64,000 bases of DNA from Ruminococcus sp. (GTDB taxonomy: Bacteria > Bacillota > Clostridia > Oscillospirales > Ruminococcaceae): NCBI GenBank assembly GCA_015066925.1, contig SVNL01000001.1:26612-90611 (forward strand). Direction: 5' to 3'. This document shows positions 39,390 to 48,904 of the stretch, piece after piece. Position 1 is the stretch's first letter. Every line of letters begins with the position of its first letter. The position numbers and the translations under genes are program-made. The notes under the pieces were generated by a model. The model was not told the origin of the DNA. It was given only the letters and a program-made list of their open reading frames with translations, and did no database searches.

Positions 39390-39810
39390 AACTTTCTGCC
39401 TTTTTAAAAAGGCAACCTCCTATTCTGTTTTAAACTCTGTTTGCCGTTTTAGAGTATACAATTGGCGAGAGAGAAAATCGGGTTAAAAGACGACCGCTTG
39501 CCTAAAGCTTACGTCATTTTCTCAACTCTCCGAAATTAATATATCACATTATTTTAATTAAGTCAATAAGAAAATTAATTAAAAACGGATACGGCGAATT
39601 ATTTGTTATAAGTCACAAAAAGATGCGTTATTATTTGTGCATATATAAGAATACATATATACTTATTTGTGAATTATAATGATTATTATTAAAAAATGCA
39701 ACAATTACTAAGTTTGTATACGTTAACAGAAACTTAATAATTTAATTAAATTATAACATTTTTTTAACATTTTGTTTCTGAGCTGTGAAATGAAAATGAT
39801 ATTGTTTAAA

Positions 39811-40293
39811 TCAGTTTAAAATCAGAGTTCCCAGAGTAAGATAAACCGCAAAAGCTGTCCATATAATATACGGAATATTGATATAAGCGGCAGTGGGATT
39901 GATTTTTCTAAAAACTGAAAACATATACAGAATTAATCCGAGCAGTATAACAGCAATAGCAAGAGCACCTGCAACTGAGCCAAATCGGAAAAAAACTATA
40001 CTCCAGCTGAAATTAAATAAAAGCTGAATTACATAGACTGTGAGAGCTTTTTTCTTTTCAAAGTCTTCTGCATCGGAGCAATAGATTAAATATGCTGAAA
40101 CACCCATAAGCGCATATAAAATTGCCCAGACCACAGGAAAAACTCCTGACGGCGGTGAAAGCGGAGGCCTTGCAAGCTCATTATAGGCTGAGAATGAAGC
40201 GCCCGTGATTATTCCCGACAATACACCGATTAATTCGGTTGCTGCAATAAAGATTATTAAATCTGTAATTTTACATTTTTTCATAAGTTTCAC
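39811..40293 (-). CDS. TspO/MBR family protein
   Basis: ARPPLSPPSGVFPVVWAILYALMGVSAYLI...LLFNFSWSIVFF. Confidence 0.93.
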   Translation of the reverse strand: MKLMKKCKITDLIIFIAATELIGVLSGIITGASFSAYNELARPPLSPPSGVFPVVWAILYALMGVSAYLIYCSDAEDFEKKKALTVYVIQLLFNFSWSIVFFRFGSVAGALAIAVILLGLILYMFSVFRKINPTAAYINIPYIIWTAFAVYLTLGTLILN

Positions 40294-40313
40294 CTTTCTA
40301 TCTGAGATATTTT

Positions 40314-40563
40314 ATTAATGTCTGCTCAACAACTTAAAATTGGCTTAATATAGCATATTAAAGCCATTTTTAAGTTGGCAAAGTGCAAGAAAAGATAATG
40401 GAATTGATAAATTTTCTTGCACTTTGTTTTGCCCTATAGGGCAAAATGAGCTTGACATCAATGAATGTGATGCGCAAATTCCTCATATTGTAAAGAATTT
40501 GCGCTCCCCGAATGAAGTTCGGGGCAATAACCGCCTGACGGCGGTTATTGAGGACACATTTAT
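40314..40563. repeat. multi-hairpin dispersed repeat, long form (copy 1)
   Basis: Ends share an inverted repeat ATTAATGTCTGCTC / GAGGACACATTTAT; six successive stem-loops; flanking parts nearly identical to 55292-55434. Confidence 0.85.
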
Positions 40564-40920
40564 TATTATTCAGCATCTGACAATAAAATACATAAAGGTG
40601 AAAAAATGTAAAAAAAAGACTGTTTGAAAAAACAGCCTTGTTTTTGGCTTTTATATAAAGCCGAGGGGTGGGTGTTGTTATACCCTAGAAAATAAGGTAT
40701 TGGAAGGTTTTATGTAAAGTATCGGAACGGTGATGAGAAAAACGTCCGATAACTTAACATCAGTTATCTGATTACGTTTATATTATATAATTTTTTTCTT
40801 TCTGCAACAACTCACATTCTGTTGTTTTGGTGGATAAAATGATTATTTTTATTTTGTTCTTGAAAAATCATTTTTTTAACCGATATATATAGTATAATAT
40901 TGTTTTATGGGAGGGATTAT

Positions 40921-41739
40921 ATGAATTTTTTATTCGGTACTGTAAACAGCTATGTTAAAGGTGTAGCGCTTAATAATAAATGGGAAATGAAAAAGAAAAA
41001 TAATGATTTTACTCCTGAAAAAAAGCTTACTGAAATGCAGAGAAAGAACGAACAGTTCAAGGCTTCATATAAATTGCAGAAGAAACAGGAAAAAGAGCTT
41101 ACAGATGAAATTATGGCTGATATCCATAAAAAAATCGACGCAGGAACTAAGCTCACTCCTGATGAGCTGAATTACCTTCAGTCAAAAGACCCCGTACTGT
41201 ATCAGAAAGTAAAGGATATGGAACGTGAAGTTAAGGAATATGAAGAGAAGCTTAAAAAATGTAAGACCAAAGACGAGGTAAATCGTGTTAAGATGCAGAA
41301 ATTCTCTGAGATAACCTCAGCTTTAAGTGCTGCAAAAAATGCTCCTGAGGGACAAAAGCTTGCTATGGCTCAGCATGTAATGAAGCGTCTTTCATTATTG
41401 CAGAAATCTGAGCTGAAAGTTGCAAAAAGCGGTCATTTCAATTCTTTGCCGACAGATGAAGAATACAACAAGGCTATGGCTGAATTAAAAGGTGAAAAGC
41501 TTCCCGAAACAGAAGAAAACATCAAAACAGAGGGCGGCGAAGAAATTATTGAAAAGGCTTCTGTTGAAATTAAGGAGCATGATAATTCCGAAAAAGCTGA
41601 AAAGGCTGAACCTGATACCGACAGCTATGAATTAAGAAAGGTTAAACGTTCAAGGGCGAAATCAAAATATCTTGAAACTATAAAAGAAACTCAGCCAACA
41701 ACGGTAAAAATTGTACCTGAAATCAATATAAAGGAATAA
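40921..41739 (+). CDS. hypothetical charged coiled-coil protein
   Basis: Good RBS (GGGAGGG) before ATG 40921; Lys/Glu-rich; no recognised domain. Confidence 0.75.
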   Translation: MNFLFGTVNSYVKGVALNNKWEMKKKNNDFTPEKKLTEMQRKNEQFKASYKLQKKQEKELTDEIMADIHKKIDAGTKLTPDELNYLQSKDPVLYQKVKDMEREVKEYEEKLKKCKTKDEVNRVKMQKFSEITSALSAAKNAPEGQKLAMAQHVMKRLSLLQKSELKVAKSGHFNSLPTDEEYNKAMAELKGEKLPETEENIKTEGGEEIIEKASVEIKEHDNSEKAEKAEPDTDSYELRKVKRSRAKSKYLETIKETQPTTVKIVPEINIKE

Positions 41740-41744
41740 TAATT

Positions 41745-41781
41745 AAAGCGGTTACAGTGAATTAAACTGTAACCGCTTTTG
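41745..41781. terminator. bidirectional terminator
   Basis: AAAGCGGTTACAGT-gaatta-AACTGTAACCGCTTTT between converging genes. Confidence 0.85.
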
Positions 41782-41801
41782 CGCCTGGAAAGAAAAGCTT
41801 T

Positions 41802-42737
41802 TCAGCTTACAATGCCTGAGCTTACGATACTTTCTGTAAAATATTTCTGTAGATAGCAATATAGAATAAGAAGCGGCAGAATTGAAATAAGACAGCCTGC
41901 CTGCATCCAGACAATTTGCTCTCGTGGACTTATATTGACGTTTGCATTATTGAAAAGAGCGATACTAAGCTGTGAATCAAGATTTTTCAGCATAAGTCCG
42001 ATAGTCTGATTGTTGGTGAAGAATGTAGAGCTTACATACGAGTCGTTCCAGTAAAAAACAACTGAAAACAAAAAAGCTGTTACAACAAATGAAAAGGCGT
42101 TTGGAAGCATAACTCTTATGAATGTTGAAAACGGAGAACATCCGTCCAGACAAGCGGCGTCCTCAAGCTCTCTGGGCAGACCTTTGAAAAACTGAATGAA
42201 AATCAGAATTATAAGTCCTGAGCGTATACCGTTTCCGAGCATTGCTGGAAGATACATACACGCAAATGTGTCAATCAGATTTACAGAGAAAATTCCCTTA
42301 ATTCCGAAATATCTGAACTGGGTATAAAGTGGGAGTGATATTACTTGTATTGGAACAAGAATTGTAAATATCAATATAGCAAGCAGTATTTTTTTTCCTC
42401 TGAAATTAAATCTTGCAAAGCCATAGCCCGTAACAGCACAGGAGATAACCTGAACAGCACAACAGCCTATATTGAGAACAAGAGTGTTTAAAAGAGTTTC
42501 ACCGAAGTTCATAGCCTGCATAGTTTCTTTTATGATATCCAGAGTGAAATTTCTGGGAATCCACATAACCGTAGGGTCATTCATATCACTGCGTTCTCTG
42601 AAGGAACAGCTTATCATATAAATAATTGGGTAAAGAATGATGAAGCTTAGTCCGATAAGAAGAGCATATCTGAAAAAGCGTATGAAAAAAGCGGAGATAT
42701 TTGTTTTGATACGATATTTTTTTTCTTCATCAGTCAT
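41802..42737 (-). CDS. carbohydrate ABC transporter permease (MalG-like)
   Basis: Six-TM binding-protein-dependent permease with EDAACLDGCSPFSTFIRVMLPN EAA loop. Confidence 0.92.
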   Translation of the reverse strand: MTDEEKKYRIKTNISAFFIRFFRYALLIGLSFIILYPIIYMISCSFRERSDMNDPTVMWIPRNFTLDIIKETMQAMNFGETLLNTLVLNIGCCAVQVISCAVTGYGFARFNFRGKKILLAILIFTILVPIQVISLPLYTQFRYFGIKGIFSVNLIDTFACMYLPAMLGNGIRSGLIILIFIQFFKGLPRELEDAACLDGCSPFSTFIRVMLPNAFSFVVTAFLFSVVFYWNDSYVSSTFFTNNQTIGLMLKNLDSQLSIALFNNANVNISPREQIVWMQAGCLISILPLLILYCYLQKYFTESIVSSGIVS

Positions 42738-42740
42738 AGT

Positions 42741-43643
42741 TCAGACCTCCTCATTTTCATAGTATATCATTTTTCTTGAAATGAGTGAAACGAGAGAGAT
42801 AATGATAAATACAATTGCAAAATATATCCACGCCATTGCTGCTGCAAGACCGAAATTAAGGTCGCTTCGGATTTCAAATATTCTTTTCATAACAGCGTTT
42901 GACGGATTGCTGAAAGCGTCTATAACGGTAAAAATGAAATTAGCCAGTATAAACGGACTTACATATGGGAAGGTTATTTTCCAGAAAAAATCCCATGCAC
43001 CTGCACCCTCTATTTCAGCGGCTTCTCTTGCTGATGTCGGAATATTCTGGAGTGCGGCAAGAAAAATGATAATCTGAATTCCCGAGCTCCAGACGATAGA
43101 GAAGATATTATCTGTGATGAGGATTATATAATCATTCATTTTTTCGGTAATTCCGTAGATACCGAGAAATTGCAGAAGCTCTCCGACAAGATTATTTGAA
43201 AAAAGCGTTGAAAACTGTTCGGCATGAATATTACCCGTATCAGCCATATCACCGCTTATAATGCTGTAAACGGGACCTGTTGCTATAATAACGGGAAGAA
43301 AGAAAACTGCTCTGAAAAAGGTTCTGCCTTTGAATTTATTATTGAGAATTACGGCGATAAACAGAGAAAAAATAATAATAAGCGGAGTTTTCCAAAGAGT
43401 TTCTTTAAGTGTTTTCCATAAAACAGAGCTGTATTTTCTGTCGGAAAAAAGAGCGTTGTAGTAATTTTTCATTCCCGAAAAGGATGTTACCATACTTTTA
43501 TTGCCGATATTTACATCGCTTAACGAGTAGATAAGAGATTTTACAATCGGAATGATGAAAAATATAAACGTACCGATAAGCCATAATGCTATAAAGCCAT
43601 AGCCATACAGTTGTTTTCTTTTTTCATAGCTTCTTTTTTTCAT
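42741..43643 (-). CDS. carbohydrate ABC transporter permease (UgpA/MalF-like)
   Basis: SAREAAEIEGAGAWDFFWKITFPYVSP EAA loop; start overlaps the upstream stop (TGATG). Confidence 0.92.
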   Translation of the reverse strand: MKKRSYEKRKQLYGYGFIALWLIGTFIFFIIPIVKSLIYSLSDVNIGNKSMVTSFSGMKNYYNALFSDRKYSSVLWKTLKETLWKTPLIIIFSLFIAVILNNKFKGRTFFRAVFFLPVIIATGPVYSIISGDMADTGNIHAEQFSTLFSNNLVGELLQFLGIYGITEKMNDYIILITDNIFSIVWSSGIQIIIFLAALQNIPTSAREAAEIEGAGAWDFFWKITFPYVSPFILANFIFTVIDAFSNPSNAVMKRIFEIRSDLNFGLAAAMAWIYFAIVFIIISLVSLISRKMIYYENEEV

Positions 43644-45901
43644 CAGTATGTAAAACCTCCTTTTTCGGTATAGTCGGAAAGCTCTATGATATTTCCGTTG
43701 AAATTAATCGTTTTGTTTTGAAAGTCAACAGCAATAATTGTTCCGTCTGAATAAGTGGTAATCGCAGTATTGCCCTTTTTGGTGTAATCGGAGATAACGC
43801 AGTCGCTTACGGTGGAAAGAATTTCTGAAACAAGAGCATATTGAGCCGATGCAGAAGAAGTCCAGCCGTTGTAATTTGCGTAGAAAAGTGTATCGAGTGA
43901 TGTATCGGCGATAGAAGATATATCCTCGTAAATCATATCATAGCTTAAATTGCTTCCTGACGAAACAGCACTCAGAATAAGATTTTCGGCGTCAGGAGAG
44001 CTGTTTACGGGAATTGTTGAATAGGGGATAATTCCGTGAAGAACAAGCTGGATAAACGGAATATCCTCATCGAAAATATCAAATCTGCTTGAAGAAAGAG
44101 GCAGATTTTTAATATGGCTTACATAAGGAAAAGCGTATGCATTTGCACTGTCAGCAAGAATAGAGCCTTGAAGCTTTTGGTTTAAATTATCATAACAGCT
44201 TTCGAGAATATTCATTGATTGATAGCGTGAAATATTCTTTTTGCCATAGTCACCGTAAATAGTGGAGGTCATATCACCGAGTGAAACACCGTCTATGTTT
44301 TTATCGGAATAATTTTCTGCCAGCTTTGAATATACCTCACCGAAATTTGACGGCGAAAGAAGTGACATCGGACTTTTCAGCTCATTTTTAACGCCGTATG
44401 CAAGGTCGTAGTTTATTATTCTTGAATATGAGCCTGTAATTCTTACGGTTGTATTGTTGAAGGAGTAATATCCCTCGCCCGAGTAGAAAGCCTTATTGTT
44501 AACAGACGGATACAATTCGAAATTATTATCATCTGCATACTTTTGCAAAGCCTTGAAGTCTTTTTTTCCGCCGAGTATATGAGCAGGCTTTGCCTTATAG
44601 TCAATTTTCTCCGATATTCCCGCATTAGTCCAGTTGTTGCAGGAAAGAACGATATTATCTGTTCCGGCACTTTTTAAATCAGAGAGAATTTCCTGTGTCT
44701 GCTGAAAGGTTGTCAATGATTTTTTCATGGATAGCGGAATTCCGAGAAATGATGTTTTCTTTTTTGTTCCACCATAGGTATCGACGTATAACGGAGCATA
44801 ATCAGCCTTTGTCTTTACTGTAAGATTTTCATTTTCGATAAGATGATTTCTGTAACGCTCCGCAATATCGGTATAGTCTGCATTCTCTTTTGAAATGGGA
44901 TAATACAGCAGCTCTATATCATCTGATTTTATTTTTCCGCCTTCGAAAACAGTAAGGCTGTTTCCGAGATTACCTGCCATATGGAAGGTATCGGTATCAC
45001 GAAGTATAAATGAAAAATTACAGATGTTATAATCGGTTTTGGACTGTTTTGAAACGCTTGCGTTAAGTCTTGCATTTGAGTCACCCTTTGAGGCAACGAC
45101 GAGAAGTGCATTATTTTCTTTTACTATTCCGTACATATTGAGGTAAAGCTGTTGTGTAACAGCCTCTTTGGTATTCGGTACAGCAGTTATATCAGCTCCG
45201 TATACTCTTTGTGAATATGTATCAGACGTAGTTTTTCCGTTATTGAAATTTATAAGAGCACCGCTTCCGTCGGGTATTACAAAATATCCGTTTTCATTTA
45301 CCGAGCCTGCACCGAAGCTTCCGAGCAGAGTGATTTCAACAGCAATATTTTCGGGATTATATTCCTCTATTTCAGCAGTTTTAAGACTTGCTTTAAGGTG
45401 GTCGTTTTCGAGCGTATATTCAACGGGATATCTGAAGCCTGCACTTTTAAAATCGTAGATAACTCTTATCCCGTTTTCTATGTCTGAAACAGAAATACTG
45501 CATTTTTTATCGTTTGAACGAAGTGTTTTGACGTTTCTTTCTTCAGGAATACCATAGCTTAAAATACTTGAAGAATTAAGTTGATTAATCAGCAGAGGAG
45601 TAGCTGTGGTATCTTTATTTGAGTCAATGGGTGATGACCACCATATATAGCCTGTTTGTTTATTTTCTATACCTATCATAGCTGTTTTGTCATCAATGAG
45701 CATTCGGTAAAGATTATTTTCACAGGCACATCTTATTTCGGATGAGGATGAATTTATTTCGACATAATCACTGCCGCCGACATCAGATGACGAAGCTTTT
45801 GGCTGAGAGTATGGGGTATATGTGTCATCAGCCGAAACCGAAGAAGCTGTATGGAGAAGTAAAAAAGCGGACAGGAATATAAGCGGATATTTTTTCTTCA
45901 A
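43643..45901 (-). CDS. secreted DUF5696-like protein (glycoside-hydrolase-like architecture)
   Basis: Signal peptide; beta-rich N-terminal half (NGYFVIPDGSGALINFNNGKT) then TIM-barrel-like half (IDGVSLGDMTSTIYGDYG); family assigned from remembered architecture and neighbourhood, not a search. Confidence 0.65.
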   Translation of the reverse strand: MKKKYPLIFLSAFLLLHTASSVSADDTYTPYSQPKASSSDVGGSDYVEINSSSSEIRCACENNLYRMLIDDKTAMIGIENKQTGYIWWSSPIDSNKDTTATPLLINQLNSSSILSYGIPEERNVKTLRSNDKKCSISVSDIENGIRVIYDFKSAGFRYPVEYTLENDHLKASLKTAEIEEYNPENIAVEITLLGSFGAGSVNENGYFVIPDGSGALINFNNGKTTSDTYSQRVYGADITAVPNTKEAVTQQLYLNMYGIVKENNALLVVASKGDSNARLNASVSKQSKTDYNICNFSFILRDTDTFHMAGNLGNSLTVFEGGKIKSDDIELLYYPISKENADYTDIAERYRNHLIENENLTVKTKADYAPLYVDTYGGTKKKTSFLGIPLSMKKSLTTFQQTQEILSDLKSAGTDNIVLSCNNWTNAGISEKIDYKAKPAHILGGKKDFKALQKYADDNNFELYPSVNNKAFYSGEGYYSFNNTTVRITGSYSRIINYDLAYGVKNELKSPMSLLSPSNFGEVYSKLAENYSDKNIDGVSLGDMTSTIYGDYGKKNISRYQSMNILESCYDNLNQKLQGSILADSANAYAFPYVSHIKNLPLSSSRFDIFDEDIPFIQLVLHGIIPYSTIPVNSSPDAENLILSAVSSGSNLSYDMIYEDISSIADTSLDTLFYANYNGWTSSASAQYALVSEILSTVSDCVISDYTKKGNTAITTYSDGTIIAVDFQNKTINFNGNIIELSDYTEKGGFTY

Positions 45902-45912
45902 GATTTTTCACC

Positions 45913-46542
45913 TCACACCTTTATTCTGTAAGAAAGCTCTGAAAATACAGAATAAACAAAAACATAAATCTGCTGTATAAGCGACAAGAAAAGTACAAGT
46001 AAAAAAAGAATTATAAACATTGCAATAATGGTAAGAAAAGCGGCAAAAAGAGTTTTTGCGAGCGAAAACTGATGTACGGCTTTTACTGCACTCAGAAGCA
46101 GTATTGCAGTCCAGACGGTGCCGATAATTTTAATAATGAGCATAAAAATATATTCATCTCTGACAAGAAAATGAGATAAAATAACGTTTATATAAAGCTG
46201 TGAAATATACGGAATAAGGGCATATGAGCAGTAAATCCATATTTTTTTCAGCGAGCCTTCGCCGTCAAGTATAGAGCAGACTGCAAAATTTCCGACAGAC
46301 CATACTGCAAAAAGTACAATGCTTTTTATAAAATACGGAACTATATTAAATACCTTTTCGTCAGGAAATCGGAACTGAAATCCGTATAATCTTCCGTCAG
46401 CGATAACTGCAAAGAAAAAAAGTGCAAGAATAATTACAGAAATTTTCAATGAACCGCCTTTTTTCCATCTAAGGTCTTCAAAACCCTCAAAGGCGTGAAA
46501 AACAGTATGTTTAAGCCATTGACGTTTTGTAAGATTAAGCAA
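45913..46542 (-). CDS. Yip1-like multi-TM membrane protein
   Basis: About five hydrophobic segments; Yip1-type gene neighbourhood. Confidence 0.65.
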   Translation of the reverse strand: MLNLTKRQWLKHTVFHAFEGFEDLRWKKGGSLKISVIILALFFFAVIADGRLYGFQFRFPDEKVFNIVPYFIKSIVLFAVWSVGNFAVCSILDGEGSLKKIWIYCSYALIPYISQLYINVILSHFLVRDEYIFMLIIKIIGTVWTAILLLSAVKAVHQFSLAKTLFAAFLTIIAMFIILFLLVLFLSLIQQIYVFVYSVFSELSYRIKV

Positions 46543-46547
46543 AATAA

Positions 46548-48017
46548 TCAGCTCCGTTCTTTATGTTTTTTGCGTTTGATAATAAATGATATAATTGAAA
46601 TCGTAATTACAATAACTGCGATAATTATGGTGAAATTTTCTTTAAGAAATTCATTGCGCCAGCCCTCGAAAGCCTTGTTGTAGTAGTATGAGGATTCAGC
46701 AAGCTTTGCGTATTCCATTGCACCTTTATAGTCGTTTTTTTTCAGCAGGGCAACCGATACCCCAAGATAAGCAATGCGATAATTTCCGTCACAGCGTAAA
46801 ACCTCGTACCATGGCTCAAGAGCCTCTTCATAAAAACCGTCGTTATAAAGTGAAATAGCCTTGTGAACTGTTTTGCCAAACGGTGTTTCTCTGAAAAAAG
46901 TAACAGTATTTTTCAGACCGTCAGTTACATAGAGCATATCCTCGTAAGACTCAATTGCTGTAACCTGATTGCTGAATCCGCCGACCTGTTCAGCTTTTGT
47001 GCCCATAATAAAGAGCAGGTTACATTCCTCGTCATAGCGGAAAATACGTCCTGTTGTAAGGTCGAGGCAGTTGATACAGCCGTCTGAGCTTACGTCGATA
47101 TCATTAATCATTGTGTGGTAGTATATATTTTCAGTCGAGTCGTAAACAGGTGTTATATCTCCGAAAATCACGTCCTTATCGGCGAATATATTTTTACCTG
47201 CTGAATTGAGCTTTTTAATAATATCGCAGGACTGTGTTGCTGATTGAGTACAGGTAAAGATAAAGCCTTTTTCGTCGATATCGAAATTGGTTATTGCTGA
47301 GGGAATGTTTCTTTCCTGACGAGCTTTTTTCTTTGCTGTTGTAAATAATTTTTTGACGAAGTTGTCAATTGAATTCGGCTGTGAGTCAACACGATTAGCG
47401 CCATAAAATCCGATAAATTTACCGTCTGCATCAAACATAGCCGCACCCGATGTAATATTTCCGAGAACTGCATAAATATTTCCCGCATTATCAGAAATAA
47501 CTTTAAGCGGATGAAATGAGCTCTGGGGATAGATAGCAGAATCGGGCTTTGTTATTTCTTTGATAACATTGCATTTGAAATCGCTTACAAGAATTCTTGA
47601 ATTTTCCGAATCTGCAATGTAAATAAGATTTTTTTCGGAAGAGATATAAATTCCCGTAGGCTTTGATAGCACGGTTTTACTGCCGTTTTCATAATAAAAT
47701 GTATCGTAAACATTAATAACGCTGTCAAGCTCTGAATTTAATGCAACAATACGGTTGTTGCCTGTATCGGCGATATAGATTGTTCCGTTATCTGCGGCAA
47801 AAATATCGCTTGGTGAATTGAAGTCTGATATTCCGAGAGTATTTCCCGAAACAGATTTTTCAGCGATATATCCAGCCTGTGACGGTACAGCAAAGCCGTG
47901 GCTGTCGTAATTATAAACGTCATAGGGTGAATGTGCAAAGGCTGTAAGGCAGGTTGTAAAAGAGAACAGCACAGCCATTATAATCAGAAGAGAAAAAAAT
48001 CTGAAGCATTTTTTCAT
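46548..48017 (-). CDS. membrane-anchored extracellular NHL-repeat beta-propeller with TPR-like segment
   Basis: Signal peptide; repeated SDIFAADNGTIYIADTGNNRIVALNSE / IYIADSENSRILV NHL motifs; ALEPWYEVLRCDGNYRIAYLGVSVALLKKNDYKGAMEYAKLA TPR-like; C-terminal TM plus basic tail. Confidence 0.85.
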   Translation of the reverse strand: MKKCFRFFSLLIIMAVLFSFTTCLTAFAHSPYDVYNYDSHGFAVPSQAGYIAEKSVSGNTLGISDFNSPSDIFAADNGTIYIADTGNNRIVALNSELDSVINVYDTFYYENGSKTVLSKPTGIYISSEKNLIYIADSENSRILVSDFKCNVIKEITKPDSAIYPQSSFHPLKVISDNAGNIYAVLGNITSGAAMFDADGKFIGFYGANRVDSQPNSIDNFVKKLFTTAKKKARQERNIPSAITNFDIDEKGFIFTCTQSATQSCDIIKKLNSAGKNIFADKDVIFGDITPVYDSTENIYYHTMINDIDVSSDGCINCLDLTTGRIFRYDEECNLLFIMGTKAEQVGGFSNQVTAIESYEDMLYVTDGLKNTVTFFRETPFGKTVHKAISLYNDGFYEEALEPWYEVLRCDGNYRIAYLGVSVALLKKNDYKGAMEYAKLAESSYYYNKAFEGWRNEFLKENFTIIIAVIVITISIISFIIKRKKHKERS

Positions 48018-48024
48018 AATTAAT

Positions 48025-48903
48025 TTATTCCTTTATGCCAGAATGAGCCATAGTTTCAATAACATTTTTCTGAGCTAATGTAAAGATTAATATTGGGGGA
48101 ATGAGCATGAAAACTGCGGCTGCCATTGCAACGCCCGCCCTTGAAATTCCCGAAGAAGCCGCCTGCATAACAACGGTAGGGAGTGTTTTTAACGCCTCGT
48201 CATAAACAAGCGAGCCGCCCTGAATATTCCATGCACCCTGAAATGCAAATATAACAACTGTCATAAGAGCAGGCTTTTGATTTGGTATAACAATTTTCCA
48301 GCAGATAGTAAACATTCCTGCGCCATCAACCTTAGCGGCTTCAATCATAGCGTCAGGAGTGTTAGAGATAGACTGCTTCAAAAGAAAAAGACTCATAGGC
48401 GAAGCTATTGACGGAAGAATAAGGGCATGATATGTGTTAACCATTCCAAGCTCGGAAATGATAATATACTGCATAATGTATATTACATTGCTCTGATAAA
48501 GAAGTGATACAACGATTATTGAATTAATCAGCTTATTACCCGGGAATTTGCCTTTAGCAAGAACAAAAGCCGCCATAGCCGAGAAAAAGCATTGGAAAAA
48601 AGTAACTGCACCCGTAACGAATACGCTGTTGAAAAAATAACGTGAAAACGGAACCCACATATTATTCAGCGAGTCAAACATATCACGGAAATTATCAAGC
48701 GTCGGATTAAGCGTATAGAGCTTGGGCGGAAATACAAAAAGCTCTTCAACAGGCTTTATTGACATAATAACCGCAAGATAAATCGGCATAAGCATAAAAG
48801 CACCGATAATGAAAAGTATAATGAAAATACATACAGTACCGCCGATTTTTTTACCTGCCTGTTTATTGGAGGCTTTTAATTTTTTTACATTTATATCAGT
48901 CAA
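48025..48903 (-). CDS. carbohydrate ABC transporter permease (MalG-like)
   Basis: DAMIEAAKVDGAGMFTICWKIVIPNQKPAL EAA loop; six TM. Confidence 0.92.
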   Translation of the reverse strand: MTDINVKKLKASNKQAGKKIGGTVCIFIILFIIGAFMLMPIYLAVIMSIKPVEELFVFPPKLYTLNPTLDNFRDMFDSLNNMWVPFSRYFFNSVFVTGAVTFFQCFFSAMAAFVLAKGKFPGNKLINSIIVVSLLYQSNVIYIMQYIIISELGMVNTYHALILPSIASPMSLFLLKQSISNTPDAMIEAAKVDGAGMFTICWKIVIPNQKPALMTVVIFAFQGAWNIQGGSLVYDEALKTLPTVVMQAASSGISRAGVAMAAAVFMLIPPILIFTLAQKNVIETMAHSGIKE

Positions 48904-48904
48904 A

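Noticed and set aside
40424-40627. Small ORF MFCPIGQNELDINECDAQIPHIVKNLRSPNEVRG...
   Set aside because: Lies inside the multi-hairpin repeat; the matching part of the second copy is interrupted by stops in the same reading, so it is repeat DNA rather than a gene.
40720-40751. Hammerhead-ribozyme-like TGATGAG motif
   Set aside because: The C of the CUGAUGA core, stem II and the conserved GAAA/cleavage context are missing.
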